Assembly: GCA_052143655.1 (NCBI GenBank)
Contig: JBKQSL010000107.1
Location: forward strand, 1 to 64,000
Origin: CAVSUR01 sp052143655
GTDB lineage: Bacteria; Actinomycetota; Actinomycetes; Streptosporangiales; Streptosporangiaceae
DNA length: 64,000 nt
Reading direction: 5' to 3'
Position 1 is the first letter of the stretch; each line of letters begins with the position of its first letter. A model generated the notes under the pieces. It saw only the letters and a list, made by a program, of their open reading frames with translations, was not told the DNA's origin and searched no databases. Shown piece after piece: positions 33,972 to 42,215 of the stretch. Position numbers and translations under genes: made by a program.

Positions 33972-34479
33972 ATGGCAGTTTCTTCCTAATATCTCGCCAA
34001 AGGCGGTCAAGGGCGAGCCGAGCGCGATCCAGGGCCGCGGGCTGCATGCGGTCACCGCGATCGGCACGGGCGAGATCGTGGCGATCAAGGGCGGCCACAT
34101 CGTCGACTCCGCCACGCTGCAGGCGCTGCCCGAGCCGCAGAACGGCTCGGATGTGCAGATCGCCGATGACTTCTTCCTCGCCGCGCTCACGGCGGAGGAA
34201 TATGAGCCGGTCATGCTGTTCCTGAATCACTCCTGCGAGCCCAACGTCGGTTTCGCGGGCAACATCGTGCTGGTCGCGATGCGCGATATCGCGACCGGGG
34301 AGGAACTGACGACGGACTACGCGCTGTTCGACGACTCCGACACCGTGATGGCCTGCCACTGTGGCACGCCGTCGTGCCGGGGCACGGTCAGCGGCCGGGA
34401 CTGGCGCCGGCCTGAGCTTCAGCAGCGCTACGGCCCGCATTTCTCCTGGTACCTGCAGCACAAGATCGCCGCCGGGTAG
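33972..34479 (+). CDS. SET-domain protein with an apparent frameshift just after the start
   Basis: The frame from about 33983 to 34479 encodes a compact SET domain: SAIQGRGLHAVTAIGTGEIVAIK, FLNHSCEPNVGF, GEELTTDYALFDD and a post-SET-like CHCGTPSCRGTVSG. These proteins are usually protein-lysine methyltransferases; bacterial targets are unknown. The only well-placed start, ATG at 33972 after GAGGGACG, is one base out of frame and meets a stop after five codons. Removing one T from GTTTCTT (33978-33984) joins it perfectly as MAVLPNISPKAVKG. Either one extra T is a sequencing/assembly error, or the gene is recently broken, or translation begins at an internal GTG (34078), which would remove part of the SET domain. 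Confidence 0.75.
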
Positions 34480-34495
34480 CGGCCCGGCAGGCAGC

Positions 34496-35908
34496 TCAGA
34501 ACTGCAGCGCCTTGGTCTCCAGGTACTCCTCCAGGCCGTGCGCGCCCAGCTCCCGGCCGTAGCCTGACTGGCCGAAGCCGCCGAACGGCGCGAGCACGTT
34601 CCATGCGCCGCCGTTGATCTCGACCTGCCCGGCCCGCAGCTGGCGGGCGACCGCCACGGCATGGTCCTGGTCCGCCGACCAGACCGCGGCGGCCAGGCCG
34701 TAAGGCGTGCCGTTGGCGATCTCGACGGCCTGCGCCTCGTCCTGGTAGGGCAGCACGGACAGCACCGGCCCGAAGATCTCCTCCTGCGCGATCGTCATCT
34801 CCGGCGTGACGTCGGCGAAAACCGTGGGCAGCACGTAGGCGCCCGTCGGCAGGCCGTCCGGGCGGCCGGTTCCGCCGGTCACCAGCCGGGCCCCTTCGGC
34901 GATGCCGCGCTCGATGTAGCCGACCACCCGGTCGCGCTGCGCCTGCGACGCCAGCGGGCCCATCCGGGTGTTCTCATCACCGGGGTCTGCGGGCTGATAG
35001 CGCTCCGCCTGCTTGGCGGCATGCTCGACCGCCTCGTCGTAGCCGTCCTGGTGGACCAGCATGCGCGTCAGCGCGTTGCAGCTCTGCCCGGCGTTGATGA
35101 ACGCCTTGGCCACCCCGACCTTGACGGCGGTCGCGAGGTCAGCGTCGGGCAGGATCACGTTGGCCGACTTGCCGCCCAGCTCCAGCGTCACCCGCTTGAC
35201 CGTGCCGGCCGCCGCCTGCGCGACCCGCCGCCCCGCGGCCACCGAGCCGGTGAAAGACACCAGGTCGATGCCCGGGTGCCCGGCGATGGCCTCGCCGGTG
35301 ACCGGGCCGGTGCCGCTGACCAGGTTGAACACCCCGGCGGGCAGGCCGGTCTCGGCCAGGATCCCGGCAAGCTCGTAGGCGGCCAGCGGCGCCAGCTCGC
35401 TCGGCTTGACCACGATCGGGCAGCCAGCTGCCAGCGCGGCGGCCACCTTGATCACGATCTGGTACAGCGGGTAGTTCCACGGCGTGATCGCGCCCGCCAC
35501 GCCGGCCGGCTCCCGCACGACCAGCGAATTCGCGACCCGCTCGCCGGCGAAGTCATAGCTGCCCAGCAGCTCGACGTAGCTGGCCAGCACCGCCAGCGGA
35601 CTGCCGACCTGCACAGACCGGGCGAACTTCACCGGGGCGCCCATGTCGGCACTGATGGCAGCCGCGACCGCATCGGCGCGCTCGGCGAGCAGCTGGCAGG
35701 CCGCATCCAGGTAGCCGGCCCGCTCAGCCGGCGCCGTGACCGACCAGCCGGGGAACGCGTCGCGGGCCGCGGCCACGGCCGCGTCGACGTCGGCCGGGTC
35801 ACCAGCGGGCACTTCGTCGATGACCGCGCCAGTGGCGGGGTTCAGCACCGCGATCGCGGTATCGGCCGCTGACGGGACCCAGCGGCCGCCGATGTAATTG
35901 CTGCGCAT
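34496..35908 (-). CDS. aldehyde dehydrogenase (NAD(P)-dependent)
   Basis: A 470-residue ALDH. It has the N-terminal NYIGGRWVPSAA, TPWNYPLYQ and VVKPSELAP in the cofactor site, the catalytic Glu in VTLELGGKSANV and the catalytic Cys in NAGQSCNALTRM. FGPVLSVLPY and the C-terminal FGGFGQSGYGRELG complete the pattern. It oxidises an aldehyde to the acid; the substrate is not readable. The ATG at 35908 is chosen because a GAGG lies nine bases upstream, although the ATG at 35917 is also possible. Convergent with the SET gene, with no neighbour that suggests a pathway. Confidence 0.94.
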   Translation of the reverse strand: MRSNYIGGRWVPSAADTAIAVLNPATGAVIDEVPAGDPADVDAAVAAARDAFPGWSVTAPAERAGYLDAACQLLAERADAVAAAISADMGAPVKFARSVQVGSPLAVLASYVELLGSYDFAGERVANSLVVREPAGVAGAITPWNYPLYQIVIKVAAALAAGCPIVVKPSELAPLAAYELAGILAETGLPAGVFNLVSGTGPVTGEAIAGHPGIDLVSFTGSVAAGRRVAQAAAGTVKRVTLELGGKSANVILPDADLATAVKVGVAKAFINAGQSCNALTRMLVHQDGYDEAVEHAAKQAERYQPADPGDENTRMGPLASQAQRDRVVGYIERGIAEGARLVTGGTGRPDGLPTGAYVLPTVFADVTPEMTIAQEEIFGPVLSVLPYQDEAQAVEIANGTPYGLAAAVWSADQDHAVAVARQLRAGQVEINGGAWNVLAPFGGFGQSGYGRELGAHGLEEYLETKALQF

Positions 35909-36094
35909 GCCGTCCATCCTCGCGCATGCGCCGCGGCCCGGCGAGAGCGGAGATCCCGTGCCGCGCGCTGCCAGCAATGCAGCAGTTAGGGCGAGACGCC
36001 ACTTCATTTCGTGATACAACGCTTCCGTTACGTAATCAGATGTGCTCCGTGACGCCCGTCAACCACCCGGGAGGCGACCCGAAAGGGGAACGGG

Positions 36095-36724
36095 ATGACT
36101 CACCAAGCGCGGGACAGCTACCCGCGCCAGCGAGCGGCCCGGCACGCTGCCGGGCTGGCAGCGGGCCGGCCGCCGCTGCGCATCCGGGCCCGCCGGGTGC
36201 TGCGGCTGCTGGCCGCGGCGGCCAGCCTGGCCGCCGGGCTGTGCCTGATCGTCGCGCTGATCGCGATCGTCGTGACGGTCACCAGGCCGGCTTCGGCTTC
36301 GGTGTCCGCAACGGTCGCAGCGCGCGCCGAGCCGACGGCCAGCGCATTCCGCGGGCACGGCACCGCGGCGCTTCAATTTGCGACCGCCGGCCAGGCGTGG
36401 CAGCTGAACTGGTCGTTCCGCTGCGCCGGACTCTCCCGGGGCAGCCAGCGGGGCCCGGCCGGCCGGCGCCGCGGCCCCGCCATCCGGGCCGCGGCCTCCT
36501 GCCGCGCCGCAGCGCGCAGTCGGCCACGGCCCCGCAGCCCCGTCAGCCGGAAGACCGGGCCGGTCAGTCGAAGATCGGGTCCCGGGTCCGGGTCCGCTTC
36601 AGCTCGAAGAACCCGTCGGTACCCGCCACCAGCAGCACGCCGTCCCAGAGCCTGGCCGCCGCCTCGGCACGCGGGATCGGCGAGATCACCGGCCCGAAGA
36701 ACGAGACACCGGACACCGAGATGA
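36095..36724 (+). CDS. membrane-anchored hypothetical protein, 3' part doubtful
   Basis: The frame starts well: GGGGAAC before the ATG, a basic N-terminus, a membrane helix at about residues 33-62 (RVLRLLAAAASLAAGL..IVVTV), then TAALQFATAGQAWQLNWSFRC. That last piece looks like the start of an extracellular beta domain. After this cysteine (about residue 109) the sequence becomes arginine/proline filler and runs about 160 bases into the opposite-strand nitroreductase gene. I read it as a truncated or decayed membrane protein whose real coding part ends near 36425. No function assigned. Confidence 0.35.
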   Translation: MTHQARDSYPRQRAARHAAGLAAGRPPLRIRARRVLRLLAAAASLAAGLCLIVALIAIVVTVTRPASASVSATVAARAEPTASAFRGHGTAALQFATAGQAWQLNWSFRCAGLSRGSQRGPAGRRRGPAIRAAASCRAAARSRPRPRSPVSRKTGPVSRRSGPGSGSASARRTRRYPPPAARRPRAWPPPRHAGSARSPARRTRHRTPR

Positions 36725-37181
36725 CCGGGGTACCGACCTTGTAGCCGACCCGGTCCATCCCGTCGTGGTGCGAGACCCGCAGCGCCTCGTCGTACTCGGT
36801 CGAGTCAGCCGCGTCGGCCAGCTCGGCCGACAGGCCCGCCTCGGCCAGCGCGGCCTCGTAGGTGGCCCGGCTGCGCTCGGCCTTCTCGTGGTGGAACCGG
36901 CTGCCCAGCGCGGTGTACAGCGCCAGCAGCACCTCCGGCCCGTACTTCTGCTCGGCCGCGATGCACACCCGCACCGGCCCCCAGGCCGTGCGCATCAGCT
37001 CCCGGTACCGCTCGGGCATGTCCTCCTTGCCCTCGTTCAGCACGGCCAGCGACATCACGTGCCAGCGGACCGACACCGGGCGGACCTTCTCCACCTCCAG
37101 CATCCACCGGGAGGCGATCCACGCCCACGGGCAGATGGGGTCGAACCAGAAATCGACTTGGGTAGGCTCCTGAGTCGTCAT
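36564..37181 (-). CDS. DsbA-like mycothiol-dependent nitroreductase homologue (Rv2466c family)
   Basis: A 205-residue thioredoxin-fold protein. The active-site segment DFWFDPICPWAWIASRWMLE aligns with M. tuberculosis Rv2466c, which has CPWCW. Further matches are WHVMSLAVLNE, RTAWGPVRVCIAAEQ, LRVSHHDGMD, VGTPVISVSGVSFFGPV and the C-terminal FFELKRTRT. Rv2466c is a mycothiol-dependent reductase. Here the second cysteine is alanine (CPWA), so a monothiol mechanism with mycothiol is expected. GGAGAGG precedes the ATG. The frame continues upstream but only into the divergent promoter of pepN. Confidence 0.88.
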   Translation of the reverse strand: MTTQEPTQVDFWFDPICPWAWIASRWMLEVEKVRPVSVRWHVMSLAVLNEGKEDMPERYRELMRTAWGPVRVCIAAEQKYGPEVLLALYTALGSRFHHEKAERSRATYEAALAEAGLSAELADAADSTEYDEALRVSHHDGMDRVGYKVGTPVISVSGVSFFGPVISPIPRAEAAARLWDGVLLVAGTDGFFELKRTRTRDPIFD

Positions 37182-37289
37182 AACCTCTCCTCGCCAACGG
37201 TTACACGTGCCGACAACCGGCAGCCGCTGCCGGGCATTCCGGCGGCGGCACACAACGCCGGGCGCTCCGGCCGGGAAGGACACCGAACC

Positions 37290-39881
37290 GTGCCCAATAC
37301 CACTGGGCTGAACACCGCCGGGCCGGAAGGCACGGGGCCAGGCGGCGGTCATGCTAGCAACCTCACCCGGGCGGAGGCAGCCGAGCGGGCCCGGCTTCTG
37401 ACGGTGGACTCCTATCGCGTGCAGCTGGACCTGACCGGCAGCGATACCACGTTCGGCTCGGTCACCACGGTCAGCTTCCGGTGCACCCGCCCCGGGACAG
37501 GCACCTTCATCGACCTGTCCGCGCCGCAGCTGCGCGAGATCACCCTGAACGGGGCGCAGGTGCCGGTCAGCCGGTTCGACGGCAACCGGATCGCGCTGGA
37601 CGAGCTAGCCGAGCGCAACGAGCTGCGGGTCGTCGCGGACTGCGCCTACTCGCGCAGCGGCGAGGGCCTGCACCGGTTCGCCGACCCAGCGGACGGCGCC
37701 GTGTACCTGTACTCCGACCTGGAGACCTTCGACGCGCACCGGATCTATGCCTGCTTCGACCAGCCCGACCTGAAGGCGGCGTTCGAGCTGACGGTCACTG
37801 CGCCAGCGGACTGGCGGGTGATCTCCAACGCCGCGCCGGACGGACAGCCGCAGGACCAGCCGGGCGGCGCCCGGCTGTGGCGGTTCCCCGCTACCGCGGT
37901 ACTGCCGACATACGTCACCGCGGTCGCGGCCGGCCCCTACCACGAGGTCCGCGACTCCCACGACGACATCCCGCTGGGCATCTACTGCCGCCAGTCCCTG
38001 GCGCAGTTCCTCGACCCGGACGAGATCTTCGAGGTCACCCGGCAGGGCTTCGGCTACTTCCACGCGGCGTTCGGCCGCCGCTACCCGTTCGGGAAGTACG
38101 ACCAGCTGTTCGTGCCCGAGTTCAAGGCCGGCGCGATGGAGAACGCCGGCTGCGTCACGTTCCTGGAGGACTACATCTTCCGGTCGCGGGTGACCGAGTC
38201 GGCCCGCGAAGCGCGGGCCTCGACGATCCTGCACGAGATGGCGCACATGTGGTTCGGCGACCTGGTCACCATGCGATGGTGGGATGACCTGTGGCTGAAC
38301 GAGTCGTTCGCCACCTGGGCCGAGAACGTCGCGCAGGCCGAGGCGACCCGCTGGACCGGCGCCTGGACCACTTTCGCCCAGGTGTGGAAGGCGTGGGCCT
38401 ACCGGCAGGACCAGCTGCCCTCGACGCACCCGATCGCCGCTGACATCCCCGACATCGCGGCCGTCGAGGTCAACTTCGACGGCATCACCTACGCCAAGGG
38501 CGCGGCGGTGCTCAAGCAGCTGGTCGCCTATGTGGGCCGGGACAACTTCCGCACCGGAGTCCGCGCCTACTTCGAGCAGCACGCCTACCGCAACGCCACC
38601 CTGCACGACCTGCTCGCCGCACTTGAGGCTGCCTCCGGCCGGGACCTGGCGTCCTGGTCCAAGGCGTGGCTGGAGACCGCGGGCGTCAACACGCTACGCC
38701 CCGAGTACGGGGCTGACGCCGACGGCCGGCTGACGGGCTTCGCAGTCCGCCAGGAGGCCCCGGCCAGCCATCCGGTGCTGCGCCCGCACCGGATCGCGAT
38801 CGGCCTGTACAACCGGACCGCCGAGGGGCTGACCCGGACCCGGCGGGCCGAGGTGGACATCACCGGCGAGCGGACCGCAGTGCCCGCGCTGGACGGGGAG
38901 CCCGTTCCCGACCTGGTGCTGGTCAACGACGACGACCTCAGCTACGCCAAGATCCGGCTCGACGAGCGCTCGCTGGCCACGCTGACCGGCGGGATCGGCA
39001 CGTTCACCCAGCGGCTGCCGGCCGCGCTGTGCTGGTCGGCGGCCTGGGACATGGTCCGGGACGGCGAGATGGCCGCCCGCGACTACGTCAGCCTGGTGCT
39101 GTCCGGCGCGGACTCGATCGACGGCATCACCGTGCTGCAGACCGTGCTGCGGCAGGCCGCCGCGGCGGCCCGGCGGTTCGCCGACCAGGGCTGGCGGCCG
39201 ACCGGGCTGGCGCGGCTCGCCGCGGCGCTGCGCGAGCTGCTGATGGCGGCCCGGCCCGGCTCTGATCATCAGGTCGCCTACGCCAGCGCGTTCGCCGGCG
39301 TTGCCACCAGCCCCGGTGACCTGGCTCTGCTGGCCGCGCTGCTGGACGGCAGCACCACGATCGAGGGCCTGGCCGTCGACACCGAGATGCGCTGGCGGCT
39401 GCTGCACCGGCTGGTGAGCCGGGGCGCGGCCGGACCGGAGCAGATCGCTGCCGAGCTGGCCCGGGACGCCACCGACGCGGGCGAGCGGCATGCCGCTAGC
39501 TGCCGGGCCGTGATCCCGCAGCCGGAGGCCAAGGAGGTCGCCTGGCAGCAGATCGTGTCCGGCACGCTGACGGGCGCCATGTGCCGCGCCACGCTCGCGG
39601 GCTTCGCCGCCGCGGACCAGGACGAGCTGCTGGCCCCCTACGCCGAGCGGTACTTCGCGGTCGTCGCGGACGTGTGGCGTGACTGGAGCCCGGACATGGC
39701 CCAGCGGTTCGCCGAGGATGCCTACCCGAGCAGCGTCATCAGCCAGCAGGCCATCGACGACGCCGACGCGTACCTGGCCCGGACCAGCCCGCCGGCCGCG
39801 CTGTGCAGGCTGATCACCGAGGGCCGTGACGACACGGCCCGGGCGCTGCGCTGCCGCCAGCGGGACGCCGCCGCCGGCTGA
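37290..39881 (+). CDS. pepN: aminopeptidase N (M1 family)
   Basis: An 863-residue M1 zinc aminopeptidase. The substrate motif GAMEN reads AGAMENAGCVTF. The zinc motif is HEMAHMWFGDLVTMRWWDDL with the third ligand in LNESFATW (HEXXH near residue 315). Other landmarks are YLYSDLETFDAHRIYACFDQPDLKA and the ERAP1-like C-terminal domain. It trims N-terminal residues from peptides in the cytoplasm. GTG start (VPNTTGLN) with GGGAAGGA nine bases upstream. The frame extends another 525 bases upstream antisense to the nitroreductase gene, which I reject. Convergent with malQ, leaving only 19 bases between stops. Confidence 0.95.
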   Translation: MPNTTGLNTAGPEGTGPGGGHASNLTRAEAAERARLLTVDSYRVQLDLTGSDTTFGSVTTVSFRCTRPGTGTFIDLSAPQLREITLNGAQVPVSRFDGNRIALDELAERNELRVVADCAYSRSGEGLHRFADPADGAVYLYSDLETFDAHRIYACFDQPDLKAAFELTVTAPADWRVISNAAPDGQPQDQPGGARLWRFPATAVLPTYVTAVAAGPYHEVRDSHDDIPLGIYCRQSLAQFLDPDEIFEVTRQGFGYFHAAFGRRYPFGKYDQLFVPEFKAGAMENAGCVTFLEDYIFRSRVTESAREARASTILHEMAHMWFGDLVTMRWWDDLWLNESFATWAENVAQAEATRWTGAWTTFAQVWKAWAYRQDQLPSTHPIAADIPDIAAVEVNFDGITYAKGAAVLKQLVAYVGRDNFRTGVRAYFEQHAYRNATLHDLLAALEAASGRDLASWSKAWLETAGVNTLRPEYGADADGRLTGFAVRQEAPASHPVLRPHRIAIGLYNRTAEGLTRTRRAEVDITGERTAVPALDGEPVPDLVLVNDDDLSYAKIRLDERSLATLTGGIGTFTQRLPAALCWSAAWDMVRDGEMAARDYVSLVLSGADSIDGITVLQTVLRQAAAAARRFADQGWRPTGLARLAAALRELLMAARPGSDHQVAYASAFAGVATSPGDLALLAALLDGSTTIEGLAVDTEMRWRLLHRLVSRGAAGPEQIAAELARDATDAGERHAASCRAVIPQPEAKEVAWQQIVSGTLTGAMCRATLAGFAAADQDELLAPYAERYFAVVADVWRDWSPDMAQRFAEDAYPSSVISQQAIDDADAYLARTSPPAALCRLITEGRDDTARALRCRQRDAAAG

Positions 39882-39900
39882 CCGACAGCGCGACAGGCGG

Positions 39901-41931
39901 TCAGGGCGTCCGGGATGCGTCCCGGGCCAGGCCGTCGCGCACCGCGCTGGTCACCTCGTGCACGAGCGGCACGGCCGGCAGGTCCTCCAGCAGGACAGCC
40001 CGGCCGTCAGCGTCGCACAGCGGGATCTGCCAGTTCGGGTACTGGTCGCTGGTGCCGGGCATGTTCTGCGCCCGGGTGTCGCCGACCGCGTCGGCCAGCG
40101 AGACGCCGATCAGCACGGCCGGAGTGCGGGCCAGGTAGCCGTACAGGGCCACGGTGAACTCGGCCGCGCCCGGCAGCGGCCCGGGCGGCAGCAGGCCCGC
40201 GCCGACCAGGGCCTCGTGCCAGCGCGTGAGCATCTGCCCGGCGCTCTCCCGCTCGGTCTCCTCATCCCCGGTCAGCAGGCCCAGCCGGGCCCGGACGCGG
40301 ACCTGCTCGCCGGTCACGAAGGCCGCCACTGGCGGCAGGTCATGGCTGCCGACGGTGGCCATGCAGCCCCGGCGCCAGTGCCGCGGCGCCAGCGGGGAGC
40401 CGTCCGGCTCGCGGGCGAACCACAGCAGCATCGTGCCGAGGACGCCGCTGCCGGCCAGGTACTCGGTGATCCACGGCTGCACCGTGCCGAGGTCCTCGCC
40501 GACCGCCACCGCCCCCGCGTGCCCGGCGGCCCGGGCCAGTGCCCGCACCGACGCATGGTGGTCGTAGCGCACGTAGGCGCCGCGGTCCGGTGACATCCCT
40601 TCCGGGATCCACCACAGCCGCATCAGCCCCATCACGTGGTCCACCCGCAGGCCGCCCGCGTGCCGCAGCACCGCCCCGAACAGCTGCGCCAGCGGCTCGT
40701 AGCCTGCCGCCGCCAGCCGCTGCGGATGCCACGGCGGCTGCGCCCAGTCCTGGCCGAGCTGGTTGAACCCGTCCGGCGGGGCGCCGACGCTGATCCCGCG
40801 GACGAAAAGATCCTGGCGCGCCCACGCGTCGGCGCCGCCGGGGTTGGCGCCCACGGCCAGGTCCGTGATGATCCCGAGGCTCATCCCCGCCGCCAGCGCG
40901 GCCTGCTGGGCGGCGGCCAGCTGCTCGTCGGCCAGCCACTGCAGCCAGGCGTGGAAGTCCGCCTGCCGCGCCAGCGGGCCGACTGCGATCACCTCGGCGG
41001 CGCGCGCCGGGTCGGCCAGCTCGCCCGGCCAGTCCCGCCAGTTTGGCCCGTGCTGCCCGGCGAGCGCGCACCAGTGCGCCCAGCCGGTCAGCTCGGCTCC
41101 CTCGCGCTGGACGAACCCCTGGTAGGCGCGCTCCCGGGCGGCACTGCGCGGGCGGCCGTAGATGATCCGGAGGGCCGCTCGCTTCGCGGTCCACACGGCG
41201 TCCCGGTCGATCAGGTCCGGGACACCGTTGCGGGTGCGCAGCGGCGCCGCCAGCGCCTGGATCTGCGCCCGCTCAGCCTCGGCCAGCTCGCGGTACTCGG
41301 GAATGTCCTCGATGCGCAGGTACAGCGGGCTGACGTACCGGCGGGTCATCGGCAGGTATGGCGAGGGACTCAGCGGCGGGGCCGGCTCCGCCGCGTGCAG
41401 CGGGTTCACCAGGACGAAGTCCGCGCCGAGCCCGGCGGCGCTCCAGGCCGCCAGGTCAGCCAGGTCGCGCAGGTCCCCGTGCCCCCAGGAGCCGCGCGAC
41501 CGGACCGAGTACAGCTGCACGGTGAAGCCCCAGGCCTGCCGGTCCGGGAACCGCGGTGCGGGGTCGCTAGCCGCGTCATCCTGAGCCCGGTCCCGGCTGC
41601 CGCCCAGGCTGGTCCCGCCCAGGCTGCCCCCGGCACGGCTGCCCCCGGCACGGCTACTCCCAGCAGGGCTGCTGCCGTTCAGACCCCCATCCGGGCCACT
41701 GTCACCCGGGCTGCCGCCGTCCGGGCTGCCGCCGTCCGCCGACGCGCGCGCCGACGCCGGCGCGCCAGCTGGGACGGCCGACGTCGGGGCGCGCTCGGCG
41801 GCCGCATCCAGAGCGGCGAGGATCGCCGTGAGCGTCTCCTCACTGACCTCAACGGTCTCGTCGCTGGCATTCTTGTACAACGGCGAGATTCCGGCGGCTT
41901 CGGCTCGGCGCATGAGATCGGGATCTGTCAT
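39901..41931 (-). CDS. malQ: 4-alpha-glucanotransferase (GH77)
   Basis: A 676-residue amylomaltase. The N-terminal extension (about residues 1-45) is the helical module common to actinobacterial MalQ. Catalytic elements: nucleophile Asp in GLRVDHVMGL, acid/base Glu in AVGEDLGTV, and the stabilising His-Asp in VGSHDLPPV. Between the N-terminal module and the barrel lies a 60-residue Gly/Ser/Ala-rich stretch (about 50-112) with repeated GGS-like units, encoded by near-repetitive DNA at about 41600-41745. It rearranges alpha-1,4-glucans in maltodextrin and glycogen metabolism. No other glycogen genes are adjacent. Confidence 0.95.
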   Translation of the reverse strand: MTDPDLMRRAEAAGISPLYKNASDETVEVSEETLTAILAALDAAAERAPTSAVPAGAPASARASADGGSPDGGSPGDSGPDGGLNGSSPAGSSRAGGSRAGGSLGGTSLGGSRDRAQDDAASDPAPRFPDRQAWGFTVQLYSVRSRGSWGHGDLRDLADLAAWSAAGLGADFVLVNPLHAAEPAPPLSPSPYLPMTRRYVSPLYLRIEDIPEYRELAEAERAQIQALAAPLRTRNGVPDLIDRDAVWTAKRAALRIIYGRPRSAARERAYQGFVQREGAELTGWAHWCALAGQHGPNWRDWPGELADPARAAEVIAVGPLARQADFHAWLQWLADEQLAAAQQAALAAGMSLGIITDLAVGANPGGADAWARQDLFVRGISVGAPPDGFNQLGQDWAQPPWHPQRLAAAGYEPLAQLFGAVLRHAGGLRVDHVMGLMRLWWIPEGMSPDRGAYVRYDHHASVRALARAAGHAGAVAVGEDLGTVQPWITEYLAGSGVLGTMLLWFAREPDGSPLAPRHWRRGCMATVGSHDLPPVAAFVTGEQVRVRARLGLLTGDEETERESAGQMLTRWHEALVGAGLLPPGPLPGAAEFTVALYGYLARTPAVLIGVSLADAVGDTRAQNMPGTSDQYPNWQIPLCDADGRAVLLEDLPAVPLVHEVTSAVRDGLARDASRTP

Positions 41932-42105
41932 GCCCCCATGATTGCCCGCGCGGGGCCCGCATACGCAGCCCCCCCTGCCGGACTCAGCCAGCCGGGCCAG
42001 GCCGACCCCCGTCCGGGTCGGCGGCGGGCGGGCCGCTGCTCCCGGCCGACCGGGCCAGGCCTACGCCCAGCTCGCCCACTCCCGGCCGATTCCCTGCCCG
42101 CCGTG

Positions 42106-42172
42106 GGCCGGCCGCCGTGATCCGGAAGACTTGGCGGTCACCGGCGACGGGAACTCCTCGCGATCATGGGCG
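42106..42172 (+). repeat. 67-bp direct repeat, copy 1 (contains a 53-bp palindromic element)
   Basis: Identical to 43404-43470 except for three transitions. The inner 53 bases (42116-42168) have inverted ends CGTGATC/GATCATG. It ends 43 bases upstream of the DUF4037 start. Confidence 0.9.
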
Positions 42173-42215
42173 TCTTCCCGGAACGCCGGCCGCGCGGCCG
42201 GGCAGACTCGTGCGC

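Noticed and set aside
36765..37289. 175-codon N-terminal extension of aminopeptidase N
   Set aside because: It lies antisense to the nitroreductase gene; the M1 domain starts after the GTG at 37290, which has a good ribosome site.
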